64,000 nucleotides of DNA from Ancylostoma caninum (Eukaryota; Nematoda; Chromadorea; Rhabditida; Ancylostomatidae): assembly GCA_037903475.1 (NCBI GenBank), contig JBAJFG010000034.1, positions 558,001 through 622,000 on the forward strand, in the 5' to 3' direction. Under the pieces are notes generated by a model that did no database searches, was not told where the DNA came from, and worked only from the letters and a program-made list of their open reading frames with translations. Of this stretch, positions 44,558 to 56,500 are shown in pieces (the first letter of the stretch is position 1; every line of letters starts with the position of its first letter). Made by a program: the position numbers and the translations under genes.

Positions 44558-45858
44558 CAGGGTGGCTGTTAAGTATGGATCGCTCAATTTTCTAACCTCC
44601 TTCTCCAAAGAAGTAGGATTTTGCGATACCATATTGTTTACTTGTTTTGCGCAAGCATTGGCCATCACCAGGTAAAGGTTCTTCTCGAAGATGTCTGATT
44701 CGGCATCGGTGCAGGCCCTCAGTCGCCCCTCAAGTAAGACTTCGGTTGGCCGCGAGAGGTTGACGTCGGTCTTGCTCCACTCCCTCTCAATTGCCAACCT
44801 GAGGGAGTTCACACCTCCATGGCTAGTAGCGGACACCTTGACCTCTGAGAAGCTCCAAACGAAGTAGCCCAGCGGATTGAGATCAGGGAGAAGGAGAACC
44901 GTATATCTTAGTCTTACCAATCGGGAAAGTCAGAGTCACACAAGGCGAAAGTGGATTTTGTGGCCAAATGAGAGGCCCACCCTTGCTACGAGGTAAACCA
45001 CTCTGTGCATCCGTGTCTGTTGGTCCCTGGAAGGAGTACTTAGCGTAAGATGTGCTTCTGATGAAAATCTGCGTCAACTTTCGGCAATTTTGTCACGAAA
45101 AACAGCGAAGAAGGCCTTCCTGAGGTCAATTCATCCCAGACCATGGCAGACTAAAGAAAAAGAGCTCATTCGCTTGTCACCTATTTCTTCATTGTAGTAC
45201 GATACAATGACAGTGGTCGTGTTGGCTCCCACAGAATTCACGCAGCCCAAACAGTGAAAACTTTTCCATGAACAAAAGCGGGGTTGAGGAGGCGGCCACG
45301 AAGATTTCTTTTGGAAACTTTTTTTGCCTAATTGAAAAGTTCCCTGCTCACCCAATCTGACAGTGTGCTGTTTCAAACGTTCAGTAACTGCTCAGCCCCA
45401 GCCCAAGTTTCGCGATCTTCTGAGCAGTGTCTGTGGAGATATTCGAGTTGGAAGCCACGCGATTCAATGTGAAGGAATTGTCGCAGGCGATGCACTTCTC
45501 TATGATGCCACGTCAACGTGAAGTGCGAATGGATCGAGGTCGCTCTGGTTTCTGGAGTGGAGCAGTACGGCCTGTCTCCCTTTGCTGTTTCACAATATTC
45601 CCTTCTGTTAGTGCGGAGAAATCAGAGCGTTTAGCAAATTCAGTAACATGGAGTGCGCAACCACTGAAGTTCACTGATGGCAGTAGATGAGGAAATCGTT
45701 TTATAACTTCTGGAAGAGTCCAAGCAGGGGAACCAAAAATCTCATGCTAACCACGAAAGTCACTAGTTATCGTATCATCACAAGATTTAGGCGATAGCTG
45801 CTTTCCTATTTCCTTTCTCACCTTCAAAAAACGCGATCCATACTTAACAGCCACCCTG
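44558..45858 (-). mobile_element. Inner Tc1/mariner element, 1.3 kb
   Basis: Ends CAGGGTGGCTGTTAAGTATG and CATACTTAACAGCCACCCTG are perfect inverted complements. TA flanks both sides (44556-44557 and 45859-45860). The length is standard for an autonomous mariner. The transposase is on the minus strand and broken. Confidence 0.9.
44565..45720 (-). pseudogene. Tc1/mariner transposase pseudogene (inner element)
   Basis: Minus-strand pieces in different frames follow the family order. From 45660 down there is an HTH-type segment (RTAPLQKPERPRSI, then ISTDTAQKIAKLGLGLSS). Around 45020 comes YSFQGPTDTDAQ, matching the FQQDGAPAH region with the QD changed. At 44900 the frame reads PDLNPLGYFVWSFSEVKVSA, the third catalytic aspartate block, followed by LRLAIEREWSK and LEGRLRACTDAE. 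Stops and frameshifts separate the pieces, so no active enzyme is encoded. Family: IS630/Tc1/mariner DDE/D transposase. Confidence 0.85.
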
Positions 45859-46324
45859 TAGTGGCATTCCTTAGTGCCAATCGCATGTTTAGTGGTGATA
45901 TGCGAAGGCTTCAAGCAGTATGTCTACTAGCTACTTACTCTTACAGGTCCTATTAGTTAAGGGCAGGGCATGGATACTGGACTGCGTACACAGCTATGTG
46001 CAGATGCATTCAGTCAGTGGGTGAACTGGATAGCCGAGCTGGCCTGCCGTACTTATTGTCTTTGTAAGGAGCACAAGTTTAGTGCATGAAATAAATGAAT
46101 AAAAATTAAAAAAATGAATAGGAAGCATGAGCTCGGACAAGGGTGGCGTATGTGGCACCGTGGTCCGTGTCTGCTCCTTCTAGTGTAGACGAGTCAACAA
46201 AGTCATTGGAGGGTGCATTTCGTCAAGCAAAATGTGCAGCTCGACACGTTGGTGTTTCTTTTCTCTCATAGTGAGGGCCGTCGTCCTAAGTTGACTATTG
46301 TAAATGTTGCTGTTTTCCTTTTCG

Positions 46325-46534
46325 TTAATCATCAGCAACTCCGCTGGAGCATACTCCGCTCCTCAGCTCAGGAGATCGCCGATTAGGAAAACGGGCTTGG
46401 AGAGACGTATCGCCCGAAAAGAAACTTTGGGACCGACGGCTCACAGTTGCATGGCTGACGAGCACCAGGTCGAATGCCATGATGATGTTGTCGTCCTTGC
46501 TGCTCCCACTGGTGCTCAGTAAGAGCTCGTACAA
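46325..46534 (-). pseudogene. Mariner transposase N-terminal remnant (outer element)
   Basis: Reads VSHATVSRRSQSFFSGDTSL then RFPNRRSPEL, parallel to the helix-turn-helix region of irritans/SETMAR-type mariners (TV-RRW-FRSGD-SLED-RSGRPSEL). It is too short and mutated to function, and it lies at the correct end of the outer element for a minus-strand transposase. Confidence 0.6.
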
Positions 46535-46984
46535 GTAAATTGCTCAAATGGTTGATTGTCCATTTTTGCGCATAGATAACCAATGACGTAGCGCCATGCC
46601 CTTACATACCCATGGCGCAGATGCTCTGGGCAGGATATCACATATTAACATACCACGGAGGTAAGACATGTGAGAGGGAAGAAAGAAAGAATTTTTTGTG
46701 AAGTGTCTCAATCATTTCTCGGCAACCTAATACTACGCGTTCGAGTGAATAAATAAAAAATAAGTATACCATCACTAATCAACATAAATAATTAGGAAAA
46801 TGCATTTGCTTTTGTTCTTCAGTCGGAGCGCAAACTTCCTACTGTTATGGCTTGTTAGACACCAAATTTATTGGTGTATCTTCTAATAAACACGGAAAAA
46901 TAAGGAAAAGGTATAAGGAAAAACGAAATTGTGATTCATTTCGCTTCTACCCTAGAACGAATCACAATTTGATTTCTAGTACTC

Positions 46985-47135
46985 CCCAGGCTCTTCAGTG
47001 AAGAGGGGGACTAGAAGGAAAAGAAATGAGTAAGAAGAGGAAGATAAGGAGAAATGAAGAAGAAGGAATTAAAAACGCAAGAAGAGAGAAAGGGATGAGT
47101 GAGAAAAAGGGGCAAAAATAAGAAATTCTAAGTTG
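46985..47135. repeat. Purine-rich tract
   Basis: About 140 bases that are almost entirely A and G on the plus strand (GAAGAGGGGG...AGAAAGGGATGAGTGAG). The reverse strand gives a Ser/Leu/Phe-rich open frame that is a composition artefact. Confidence 0.7.
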
Positions 47136-47143
47136 AACTATTA

Positions 47144-47968
47144 CAGGGTGGGCCAGAAATACGATAACACGGAAAAGTGTACAACGAAAAAGAATTTTCA
47201 TGTAATTTGCAGTATAGTCGTAGGATTTACGTTTATCAAGTCTATTTAACATGCGACAACCCTTCACTTCGGGATATCACTTGTCAGTTCTCCGACGCAG
47301 GATCAAAAACGTCGAGTGAAGTCGCTGACCGCGGCGAGCAAGTGGTTGGGGTTCAGGTCATCCAACATTTTTTTAAGTACTTGCACAACTAATCGAAATT
47401 CCCAAGAGGTTATGAACAAGCCCTGGTCTCGATTATCACAAACTCCTACTAAAACCCTACTTGATAGCGCGACTACTGACAAACAAGCCTGCATATAAAC
47501 CCAGGGTTCGGTGGGGTCAAGTTAGTCCACGTCAGTACTGGTCCTAACCAGTAGGTCCAGCCAGCAGTCCAGCAAACCGGGAAGCCGCAGCCGCCTCACC
47601 GCCGCCTGCCTCGTCTACCTCGTTCATCAATAAAGCCGTTATATAGATAGTGTGTTACTACAGTGGTGGTAACAGAAGCGCTAGGGTCATAGTAGAGTCG
47701 CGAGAGAGACTCTTGAACCTATATATAGTTTGTGTACAACCATCGTACACAACAAATAAGGGCTAAATAAACGGGTTGTCATTCGATGAAACGAATAGCA
47801 CCTAAAAAATAGCTTTGGCTGAGTCCTGAATCAAAAATCACTTGTGGGACGGAGCACTGTTCCGGTAAAACGTTGGAAAAGGACATCTCAGATGAGCTTA
47901 ACTTCAAGACAAAACAATTTTCTCAGAGGAGAAGCGAGCGTTGTTACCGCATTTTTGGACCATCCTTT
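47144..47968. mobile_element. Decayed mariner element with an LTR-like insertion
   Basis: The left end CAGGGTGGGCCAGAAATACG follows TA, and GTTACCGCATTTTTGGACCATCCTTT at the right is a diverged inverted match. Inside, on the plus strand near 47435-47490, LLLKPYLIARLLTNKPA resembles the mariner segment after the second helix-turn-helix (LKPYK..-LLT). A GC-rich, coding-unlike segment at about 47505-47720 interrupts it. Confidence 0.5.
47505..47720 (+). repeat. Possible LTR fragment with primer-binding-like site
   Basis: GC-rich sequence with AATAAAGCC at about 47628 and, 40 bases later, GTTACTACAGTGGTGGTAAC followed by AGAAGCG. This resembles an LTR U5 end followed by a TGGTAACAGAAG-type primer binding site of BEL/gypsy elements. 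No second LTR or polyprotein was found, so this is tentative. Confidence 0.3.
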
Positions 47969-49703
47969 ATTATTAAATTACACCAATAAATTGAATAAAT
48001 AATAAAATAAAGTAAATGGAAACGACTGTATTGCCTTATCTTCGAGTTATTTTTATTATTTTTTATATGATAGCCATTTTTTACAAATCACATTTGCCAA
48101 ATTCCTGCAGTCCTGGTTTTTTTTGGCCGATTTTTTCAATAAAAATAAATAAATGAATCATTTCTACGCAACACCACTTACAACCCGAATTTAGTAAAAA
48201 AATCAGATTCGGACTTATCATTTCTCGATTTTCTTTTATTTCTAGTAATTTACTATAATGGTTTCTCTGTTGACTTTGTGACAAACAAGGAATCACTGTA
48301 GACGACTGCCTCTCACAGCCAATAGCTGCGTTTTGGCCATGGGTCACAACATTTGTACTGGAGCGCAAGGCAATCGAATAATTACTCCCTTCTAAACATA
48401 TCCTTGTTCCTCATAGCTTTCATGTTCCAGTTAGCTCACGATGAATATATTTGTCTATGGAACCAAGACAGTTACAGATGTAGACAATCTGGAGCTTTTC
48501 AAACAATGATAACAGTTTATGTGCATCAAATCCGTCATTATTGTTTTAGAAAAATTATGGATCTTTGCCAGAATCAAGTCTATTGAATACGTGAAGCTAC
48601 AAGAGAATATAACCTGTTTCTCACGACATAATATCACAAGCTATCCAAATGAATCAGAAGTTTGAATCAACAAACCCGAAATAGAGGAGCCTCCCGCCGC
48701 CAATACTGTCTCATTCCGCGTCATTTTCACCTAAAACCGGGCTATTTCTTCTGGTCAAACACGCCGAAAATAATCTGTTATAACTAGATGCCGATTATTT
48801 AAAAAGTAGATAAATGATTGGTAAAACTGTGATAAGAGAACGGCCGAACACGGCGCGTTTGGACGACCGAATCGATCCGTTGTTTTCCTGGAACTCTCCG
48901 CCGCTGACGTTCTCTCTCGTCAGCGATGTGTTTTCCACAGAGCAACTCAGTCACACACACCCTAAACATACTGTGAGTGAGTCATGTTTTGAGGCAAATT
49001 TTATCGCCTCATGTGATTTGAGGAAGGTTTAGGAGCACTTGTGAAAATGTGCGCATTTTTATCAGTAAAGTTAGAGTCATTAGTAATTTATGGACTGTTT
49101 TGCGATAGTATATCCACGGATTAATGCAGTAATTATATGCATGAGGACATACATATTCCAGAGATTCACTGGGTACTCTTGTAAGTGCTAATAAGAGCTA
49201 TTTAAATGCATCTATGAAGTAGTTCTATGAAAAAAATCAATAAGCTTCTTTATGTTATTATAAGTGCTACAGTCTTAAAAGTTTTACACAGCCTTCTTGT
49301 CTTAAAAATGTTTGAAAATTCTCTTGAACTCTCTTTCATATACATACTTTCTTGCATGAAAACTTTGACAGAACTACGTATATTCGAGAAGACCATTGGC
49401 ATCAGAAGTGGGCGGGGACGGGGAGGAGGCTGCCCGAGGGTGGGCCAACAAATTCCACCAAAAAGCTTTATAAAAATATATGAAAATTTTGCTAAGACTA
49501 GTTTCGATTCCTCATTTCTACTGCTATTGGTAGAACAACCTTACTTGTTCGGACTTGAAACTGTTCTCATTTCAAATGACTCAAATTCAAAAATGTTGCC
49601 GTTCGATTCCCTTTCTTCCTGCAGGGAGGTCATTTTTTTTCTCTCCAACGTCCCTCCACAGATTCTGGGCACAGATGCATCATCCAGAACGTGTTTACAT
49701 ACC
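47969..49703. other. Intergenic DNA, no supported gene
   Basis: A 159-codon plus-strand frame at 49227-49706 is AT-rich, has no family signal and runs into a dispersed repeat. The stretch near 48690-48960 is more GC-rich, but neither strand yields an exon. Confidence 0.4.
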
Positions 49704-49780
49704 TAAATTTACCCTTTACCCGGCACCTATCAACATGTTCACCTATACGTGACGTCTATACCCAGCTGCTACCCATTTGT
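49704..49780 (+). repeat. Dispersed repeat, copy 2 (TACCCTTTACCTGGCACC type)
   Basis: Matches 2531-2603 over most of its length (ACCCTTTACCCGGCACCT, then ACGTGACGTCTATACCCAG). A reverse copy of the core lies at about 51200-51280. Confidence 0.6.
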
Positions 49781-50640
49781 ATAGGATTCCCTATCCTTCC
49801 AGTAAGACATCCTGGCTCTGTGGTGTGTTTCTTGGCTATAGAATAGATTAAGTCATACATATATGGGTAAACATTTTGATGAGACCCAGGTAAATGGAAA
49901 ATTTCAGTACGTTATCACGTTTACCACGAGTAATATCAATGATGCATCCGTGCATTTGTTGACCTAATACTATTCCATTGCTCTTTTCGTAATGATTTGA
50001 CGGTTACGTTGTGTTACGTCATGTCATGTCATGTATTTTTAAGTTATGTTGTTATGCTGTGTCATTTTATGTTTTTTTTCTTTGTTATTGTTTTGTTTCA
50101 CACAAGCATAGTCCCTTACGGTGATGATTCAATATTCAGTTGATATTGTTGACCTAAATAGCCACATGTGTAAAGAAAACATTGAATTTCTTCATAAATG
50201 TGTACGAAGTCATCGCATCCACTTCGCGATCATGTAAAACTCCCACTGCTGATTCAGGGTCAGCGAGAAAAAAAAAGTAAACAAAAACAAAGGAATAGAG
50301 AAGAGGACGCAAATGAAAAAAAAATCTGTTATGATTACGAAGATCTATCCATGTTTTCTTTATGATATGATAATAATAATAATGTTTTGGTTTAAGTTTT
50401 TACCTATTTCTTTGATTTATTTAACATTTTTTATATACTATATTTATTTAAATTAATCAAGTTTTTTTGGATATTTTTATATCTGTATTTTTACAGTATT
50501 TGTTGTATTTTAAAGAGAGTACGTTAAATACTTTAGTTAAAAAATTTTTAATTTTTAATTAAGGTTTTTAGATATACTAGAGCGAACTTAGGTGCTAACG
50601 ATTCCACTTTGTAACAATTCTTTTGAATTCGGTATATCAG
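49781..50640. other. AT-rich intergenic DNA
   Basis: Very AT-rich, with long TTTTTAATT and TTATTTAAATT stretches around 50370-50560. I see no gene or element. Confidence 0.5.
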
Positions 50641-51164
50641 GTCGAATTTCTGGAAACCATCTCGAACTCCCAGTTGCACGAATACTCGTCCCACGATGTT
50701 GATGTTCCTGTGAGTTTTTCAAGGATTCCTCCTACAGTAGTAAGTAATGTAGCCACAATGGAGGCTCACCGCTGTGGGAAGAGATCGATGACTTTCCAAA
50801 ATCTCAACAGCATAGGATTTGCTAGCAGAGATGGGCTGACATTTTACCAAGCGTGTGAAATAATTGATAAATTTTTCCTTTCTTTTTCTGGAAATACGGT
50901 TTGTTAGGCTGCGCAGTGGTGGTGGTAGCCGGAGAGGAGAATGTAGATGGAAGGCGAGAGATCTCGCCGAGAAAGGGTACCGGACGGTCAGAATTTCAAA
51001 GCCAAGGTAATTTCGAAACAACCTTGTATTCAAGTGATTATCGCTGATATTCAAAGGCTAACAACGAAGAAGGCATTAAAAGTATGGATTTGAAAAAACG
51101 CCTCTTCGCCCCTGTTCGCGACCCCAGTCCAATCCCTGGATACATCACTGAAAAGATTGGTAAC
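50641..51164 (+). CDS. Candidate exons of an unidentified plus-strand gene
   Basis: Three exon-like pieces with good splice sites lie close together. One is about 50641-50710 (ATATCAG acceptor, CCT|GTGAGT donor) reading VEFLETISNSQLHEYSSHD. The second is 50908-51006 (TTGTTAG, AAG|GTAATT). The third is 51057-51160 (TTCAAAG, ATTG|GTAACC) reading IKSMDLKKRLFAPVRDPSPI then PGYITEKI. The first and third look coding, but their phases cannot be joined through the middle piece, and no start, stop or family was found. Treat as a hint only. Confidence 0.25.
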
Positions 51165-51973
51165 CGTATACCATGGGTGTAATTACCCACTGGTAGAAAC
51201 TGGATCGGGAGAACGTTATACATGGGTAAACATGTTTATGGGTGCCAGGTAAAGGGTAAAATTGGGTACACGTTTACCATGAGTAATCTGAGTGAGTGAT
51301 GCACTCGGCCCAGGTTCACTCCCTCCAAAGATTGATTTCTCTACTACATGGTATGGTCTGTTAGCTTAGAGATGGCACCTGGGTCGACATTGTCTGCAAT
51401 TACGACTTTGTCCACAGGATGCGTCTGGAAAGAGATTTTAATGAATGGCAGTGGGGCAACATTAAAATGAAAGCAATCACACCACATAAATATCAAAAAT
51501 TTGCGAAAATTAAATTACTTGGCCGATTTCGAGATGAGGTAGTAATTGCGGAGAAAGTCGACCCGAGTGCCACCTCTGGGCTACCAGACTGTACTTGAAT
51601 CATATTTCTTAGTGGTACCGTCCCGTATTCATCCTATAAACAGGGGAGCACATTCTCGATGCATCATCTTTGAGTGACTAATTCAAAATAAATAGATAGA
51701 ATTTCACGCGAGGGAGGGGGAGGGGGGGGGGATAATTGAAGGTTCGGAAACCCACTGTTCTGGGTGAGGGACTGTCTAATTTTTGATTGAATGCCACACC
51801 ATTCCAGTGTACAGTGAAAACTCTGTAGCTGATTTGCTACCTTCCAAGCGAATCATATTTCTATCAATGTGACGGATTCCATAGGAACTCTTTAATATTT
51901 TCAGTGAAATTCCTTTCTCCCTCTATTACGTTGTTCTGAAATGATCAGCACTTTGACTTTTTTGGGTATGAAG
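51165..51973. other. Repeat-derived intergenic DNA
   Basis: Contains a reverse copy of the dispersed repeat (about 51200-51280) and an inverted repeat at about 51385-51580 (GGGTCGACATTGTCTGCAAT against ATTGCGGAGAAAGTCGACCC). A 59-codon frame between those arms is therefore repeat sequence. A G-run lies at about 51716-51731. Confidence 0.5.
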
Positions 51974-52078
51974 CTTTATACCTGGAGTGGGAGGCGCCGT
52001 CGAGCTCTGCGATTGACCAGTTGGACGAATTGACCAATCGCAGAGTTGGGCCGCACCGCCCTCTCCAGGTATAACGCT
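51974..52078. repeat. 105-base imperfect palindrome
   Basis: TTATACCTGGAG...CTCTGCGATTG is mirrored by CAATCGCAGAG...CTCCAGGTATAA, with a GC-rich stem and a short loop. It could be a small MITE or a hairpin. No other copy was seen. Confidence 0.65.
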
Positions 52079-53566
52079 CCACTTCCCTTTTTTTAACTGC
52101 CAAGTAATTTACGCCAATATCCAGAACCTCTGGAAACCTGTGACAAATCAAGAGATGAAGCAGGTACGAACGGATGACCACGTGAAACATTTGAAAATTT
52201 GAAATTATACACCTTCAGTGTAGAGATAATTTGAGATCCACGTCTTTAATACATATTTGCTCTATCCATTTGTATTGAACAACATTTTCACTCACTTGAC
52301 CATAGTTTTCTAAGGAACATTATTTTCCGTAGGGACAACGTTAAATAGGTTTTCTGGGAAAAAATCTGGATTACATCTAGGATCGGATAGGGCACGCGGA
52401 CGAAAATTTGATTGTCTGAAAAAAGGTAGGCAGTCGCTTAAATTTAAAACCTCATAATTAAAAAAGAATGGTGAAATTAATCGCTCAATCATCCAAAAAT
52501 AAATAAATAAATAAAAGTCGAATTTACCCAAAACCACAGAGGAATCTAATACTCTCTAGCAGCGGCGGAAGTATTTAGAAATGCTCAGTGAGGGATGTCA
52601 CGTGGAAAAAAATTGAGGTCTTCCCGACTTTGGAGACCCGGACGGTGGAATAAAGTAGTGAAAATATTGATTTTAATAAATGAATGATAACAAACATTCA
52701 AACATAGTAATAAAAACAAGTGAAAATAAACTAATGCGAGATTTTCAATTATTCTACAAAAAAAAATTTCGAAAAAGTTGGCAACTCACTCTCGCAAGGT
52801 GCTGTTTAGCATTAAACTAAACGGGGTGTGCCGATAGGTCAGCGAATCAGAGTAGGATTAGATCGCTGATTGGTCGGTACTTGTCCCAACTGTTATTTTT
52901 GCAGCATTGTTAACCCTACCCTCTTGTCTGAGGTAAAAGCGACTATAATTGATTGTTGGTGCAGAATGTTGTAATGTCTACACGAAAAGGCGTTTCGATG
53001 TCGTTATTTATCGTTTCGTCGAGAGCCATATGCTCGAGCACCTTATTTCCCCAATTTCTCTCGGATTACTATTACCAGTAAAACTCATGTGCAATCGTCT
53101 GGATGATACTAAGTAACTCAACTATGACAAAATAAATAACTAGTTACTCAAGAATTCCCTCCTCTTATTATTGAAATATTTATTTCGAACAAGTCAACAT
53201 GAAGCGAATAACAACTCACAGAACAACGTTCACTAATGATAGCAACGAGATTCGGCAGTAGTGAGAAAAACGAGGCAAATGAGTCAATAAGTAAGGCGAT
53301 TGAGGCATAATTTACCCACAAAAAAAGAGAATAGATCAAGCTCTCACATATTAAAACAACAGCATATTAAACTGATCCGACTGCTATGCAGAACACCGAA
53401 CATTACAATTGCACGACCCGAACATGATCATAACGGCACGAAAATCACAGAAAGCTGAGAGCGTACGAGCTTAACAATTGAGATGAGAACGCATGATATG
53501 AAAGCTTTAAAACCTATGGAATATTAAAGCGGAACGTCTATGACAGCTATAGGAGTATATTGGAAA
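52079..53566. other. Intergenic DNA downstream of adm-4
   Basis: Contains the repeat at 52561-52802 and otherwise short AT-rich frames. No gene seen. Confidence 0.45.
52561..52802. mobile_element. Second copy of the 37882-38178 element family
   Basis: The interior aligns in order with the copy in the mocs-1 intron: GTCTTCCCGACTTTGGAGAC, then GAATAAA, AAAATATTGATTT, AATAAACTAATGCGAG and TTGGCAACTCACTCTCG. The terminal inverted repeats are eroded. Confidence 0.6.
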
Positions 53567-56500
53567 TCAGTTACGGAAATCGATTTGACGCACTACGTCA
53601 ACAGTTCGCACGCGCCCTGCTCGTCGCGTCGATGAAATTTCTCTTCCGTCCTGAAATTATATGAAAATGAAATACGGACATATTGATATTAATACACGTA
53701 TCAGAATGAATTATAGTTAGTTCAAAACAGCGGCATTCTCAGACTAGAAACACAAGCGGTGCGGTTGCGTTCGATCGATATTTCGATACGCGCCGCGTCC
53801 ACTCGCAGTGCATGTAGTCTGTCAAAGGAACTAACTCGTAAGTCAACAAACAAGCGAAGAACTATACTTATAGTTAAATATAACACTAAAAGATCTCCGT
53901 AAAATATATAAAGTGAAAAGTCAAAACTTACAGCTCTCTTAATGCAGTAACCGATAGGTATCCACACAGCAACGGATAAGAATACGATTATAGCAACGAT
54001 ATTCGACTGTATAATTGGCCCTAAATGGTGCACAAATATGAAGTCCTAGGTAAAAACTAGAGCCAAAAGCACTCACAGATGCGGCTTCGATCAGTAAGGA
54101 CATTTAAATGTCTCGTGACGTAGTCTGCCACTTCGTTCACGCATTTGGACTGAAGGAATGGATAATAATTAACCGGATACATGGATAACGATGGACGAAA
54201 GCCAACCTTTCTGCAGTAGCCCTGAGCACACCAAGTGCCGTCAACAAGATCAGCAGCACCAATTTCTGGCTCACATAGGCCTGTACCATTAACATCACGA
54301 CAACATCTACGACAGGAGAGGTGAACTGAAAGAGGGAGCAGAATTATTTCCGTTAAATCTGCCTGAACGAGAAAAATATAGGTATAAGTAATGATGCTCC
54401 TAGAATGCAAGCCTTTTGAAGTTAAAGACGAGCTTTTCCACCAAAATGAGAAGCGCGGGAGAATCCCACTTACTTTCTTCGCAGATACAACTCTTCTTGG
54501 CGATACTCTGACGTTCGCAGTAAGGAAGACACACTCCGTCTTGACATTCACCGTCCTCAAGGCACGGCGAGCCATTCGGAATCGCTGGCGCAAGAGGACA
54601 TTCACCAGAATGTCCCCTGAAACGATCAAAAGAAACCTCAAGACTCCTTGCAAACACAGAATACCCGAACTTACGTGCAATAAGACGATGCTTTACACTG
54701 GAGAGGATCTCCAGGAAGGCAGATATGATTTGCAGGATGATAAGAGCACGCATCATTGCAACATGGCTGGTTATGAGGTGAGCACTGAGCTGATGGCGCT
54801 AGACGACAGTCAGCCGTGCAGCAAAGCGAACTTCCTAAACAATTTCCAGAACATTCGAAATTCAGGAATTTGAAGAATGAAAGACTCGGATAAGTAGGAA
54901 AGGAACATTTTTGTAGTTTTCTTAACAGAAGGACTTCATTTGAAACAAATGAAACATAATTACCACAGCACGTGAAATCGGACAGCGCTTACCATTATTC
55001 ATGAAAAAGTTTCCCTCGTCGCATTCCTCGCCCTCTTCAACTACACCATTTCCACAGAACGATGCCTTTTCTGGTTCGAAACAACGATGCCAACGACGTT
55101 CAAGCATACGTCGGATGCTCTTTCGAGAACATGGAGAAAACCGCTAGAAAGTATGAATAAGTAATCTAGGCATCTTCCAAATGGGAGTAATCTCCGTTTT
55201 ATATTCATTGTCGGTGATTTTTTGAATAGGATGGTCGTAAGGTAGCATCGTAGGTTCTCTTATTCAAAAAAGTAAGGATAATTAGAAGAAAGGCCACGTT
55301 CCAATACTTTTACTTCATCATCTTAATTTAACAGGAAACGATTACTTGAAAGAATAGAAGTAAGATAAGGAAGGCATGGCCGTTAACAATTTGAAGGTAC
55401 AGTACCCGTACAATGCCGGTCAATCACTCTTGCACCACAGAATACCCTCGGTGTGGTCTGCCGCGCCACATCACCTATGCGGTGCAGCAGACTAACTGGG
55501 TGCTGTGGATGTCGGGCGTTGCCTGTAGTGAAGGCTTTACCCAAACATCTCAGAATAAAGACAAAGACACAAAAGAAATGGTGAGAAACACGGCCCGACA
55601 ACAAGACCGTCACAGAGGTTATGTGATTGTGTCGACTGGGTCCTGCCACGCAGCTAGATCTGCAACGCTATGAAAACCCGCGCACTACTCGTCAATTTAT
55701 ACGAGATAGGAAAGAGTAGGCCGCAATCAGCAAGAAAAAAAAAGAAGGTAATAGAACAAATAGTTACAAGAGGCGTTATGAACATGTCTGGTCCACAGTA
55801 AATTCAAGAGACAAAAGCCACATATAACCAGTAAAATGGAATAAAACAAATCCACATTTGCCAGAAACTCACTATGTTATTCGGATCATATCCATTCTGG
55901 GCATACATATGCATAATATAGTTCCCGCCTTCGGCGTAATCCGGCAGGCACTCCTCACGACCGTCAGCGTCACGATCCAAACCGTCGTGCTGTGCACCCC
56001 AACTATGAGCATATTCTGCAACTTCCACATTTCAACGTAGTATGGAACTGATAACAATGAAATTACTGGAAACTACCATGAGCAACAACGATCTCTGCTT
56101 CCTTGGTCACTAGAGGATAGTCATACAAGCCAGTGTTCCCCATAGCACTAGTAAACACTGTGTTATAACTAATTTGGCGATCGACGACCTTAAAATAGAA
56201 GAGATTTGAACAATACATAAACAGAAAATGATTCCAGAAAGCCTACATAAGCCGAGTCTGAGCAAATTCCTCCTGGACCACCACGGGTGTCGGCTACGTA
56301 AGCCAAACCAATATGTGCAGAATCAGAAAAGGACTGGGCAGTCAAAAGATGTACCAAACAGAACTTTGGTGAGCCTTCCTCACGAGTAAATGCCTGCAAA
56401 TAGTCTGAATTTTACCTCTCCTCGATCCAATAAGCAGTGAAATCGAGATTAATAGCATTATGGAAATCAGTAACAAAGAAAAGAACCGGTTGAGCGTACA

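Larger units (their letters stand above)
44049..46730. mobile_element. Outer mariner element (2.7 kb, with insertions)
   Basis: Ends TTGGGCTGTCGGGGAATGATTGAGACAC (left) and its relative GTGTCTCAATCATTTCTCGGCAACCTAA (right) are inverted, and both flanks are TA. Near the right end the minus strand encodes a decayed mariner N-terminus (listed separately). The normal 1.3 kb length has been expanded by a second mariner at 44558-45858 and by about 0.4 kb of other DNA around 45900-46300. Confidence 0.75.

Noticed and set aside
49227..49706. 159-codon plus-strand frame
   Set aside because: AT-rich composition, runs into a dispersed repeat at its 3' end, and shows no recognisable domain.
51420..51598. 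59-codon plus-strand frame starting MRLERDFNEWQW
   Set aside because: Lies between and within the arms of an inverted repeat (about 51385-51580), so it is element sequence.
53740..53850. Extra adm-4 exon on the minus strand (reading DRLHALRVDAARIEI)
   Set aside because: Its acceptor phase does not match exon 17, whereas the exon at 53567-53650 joins in phase and ends with a stop.
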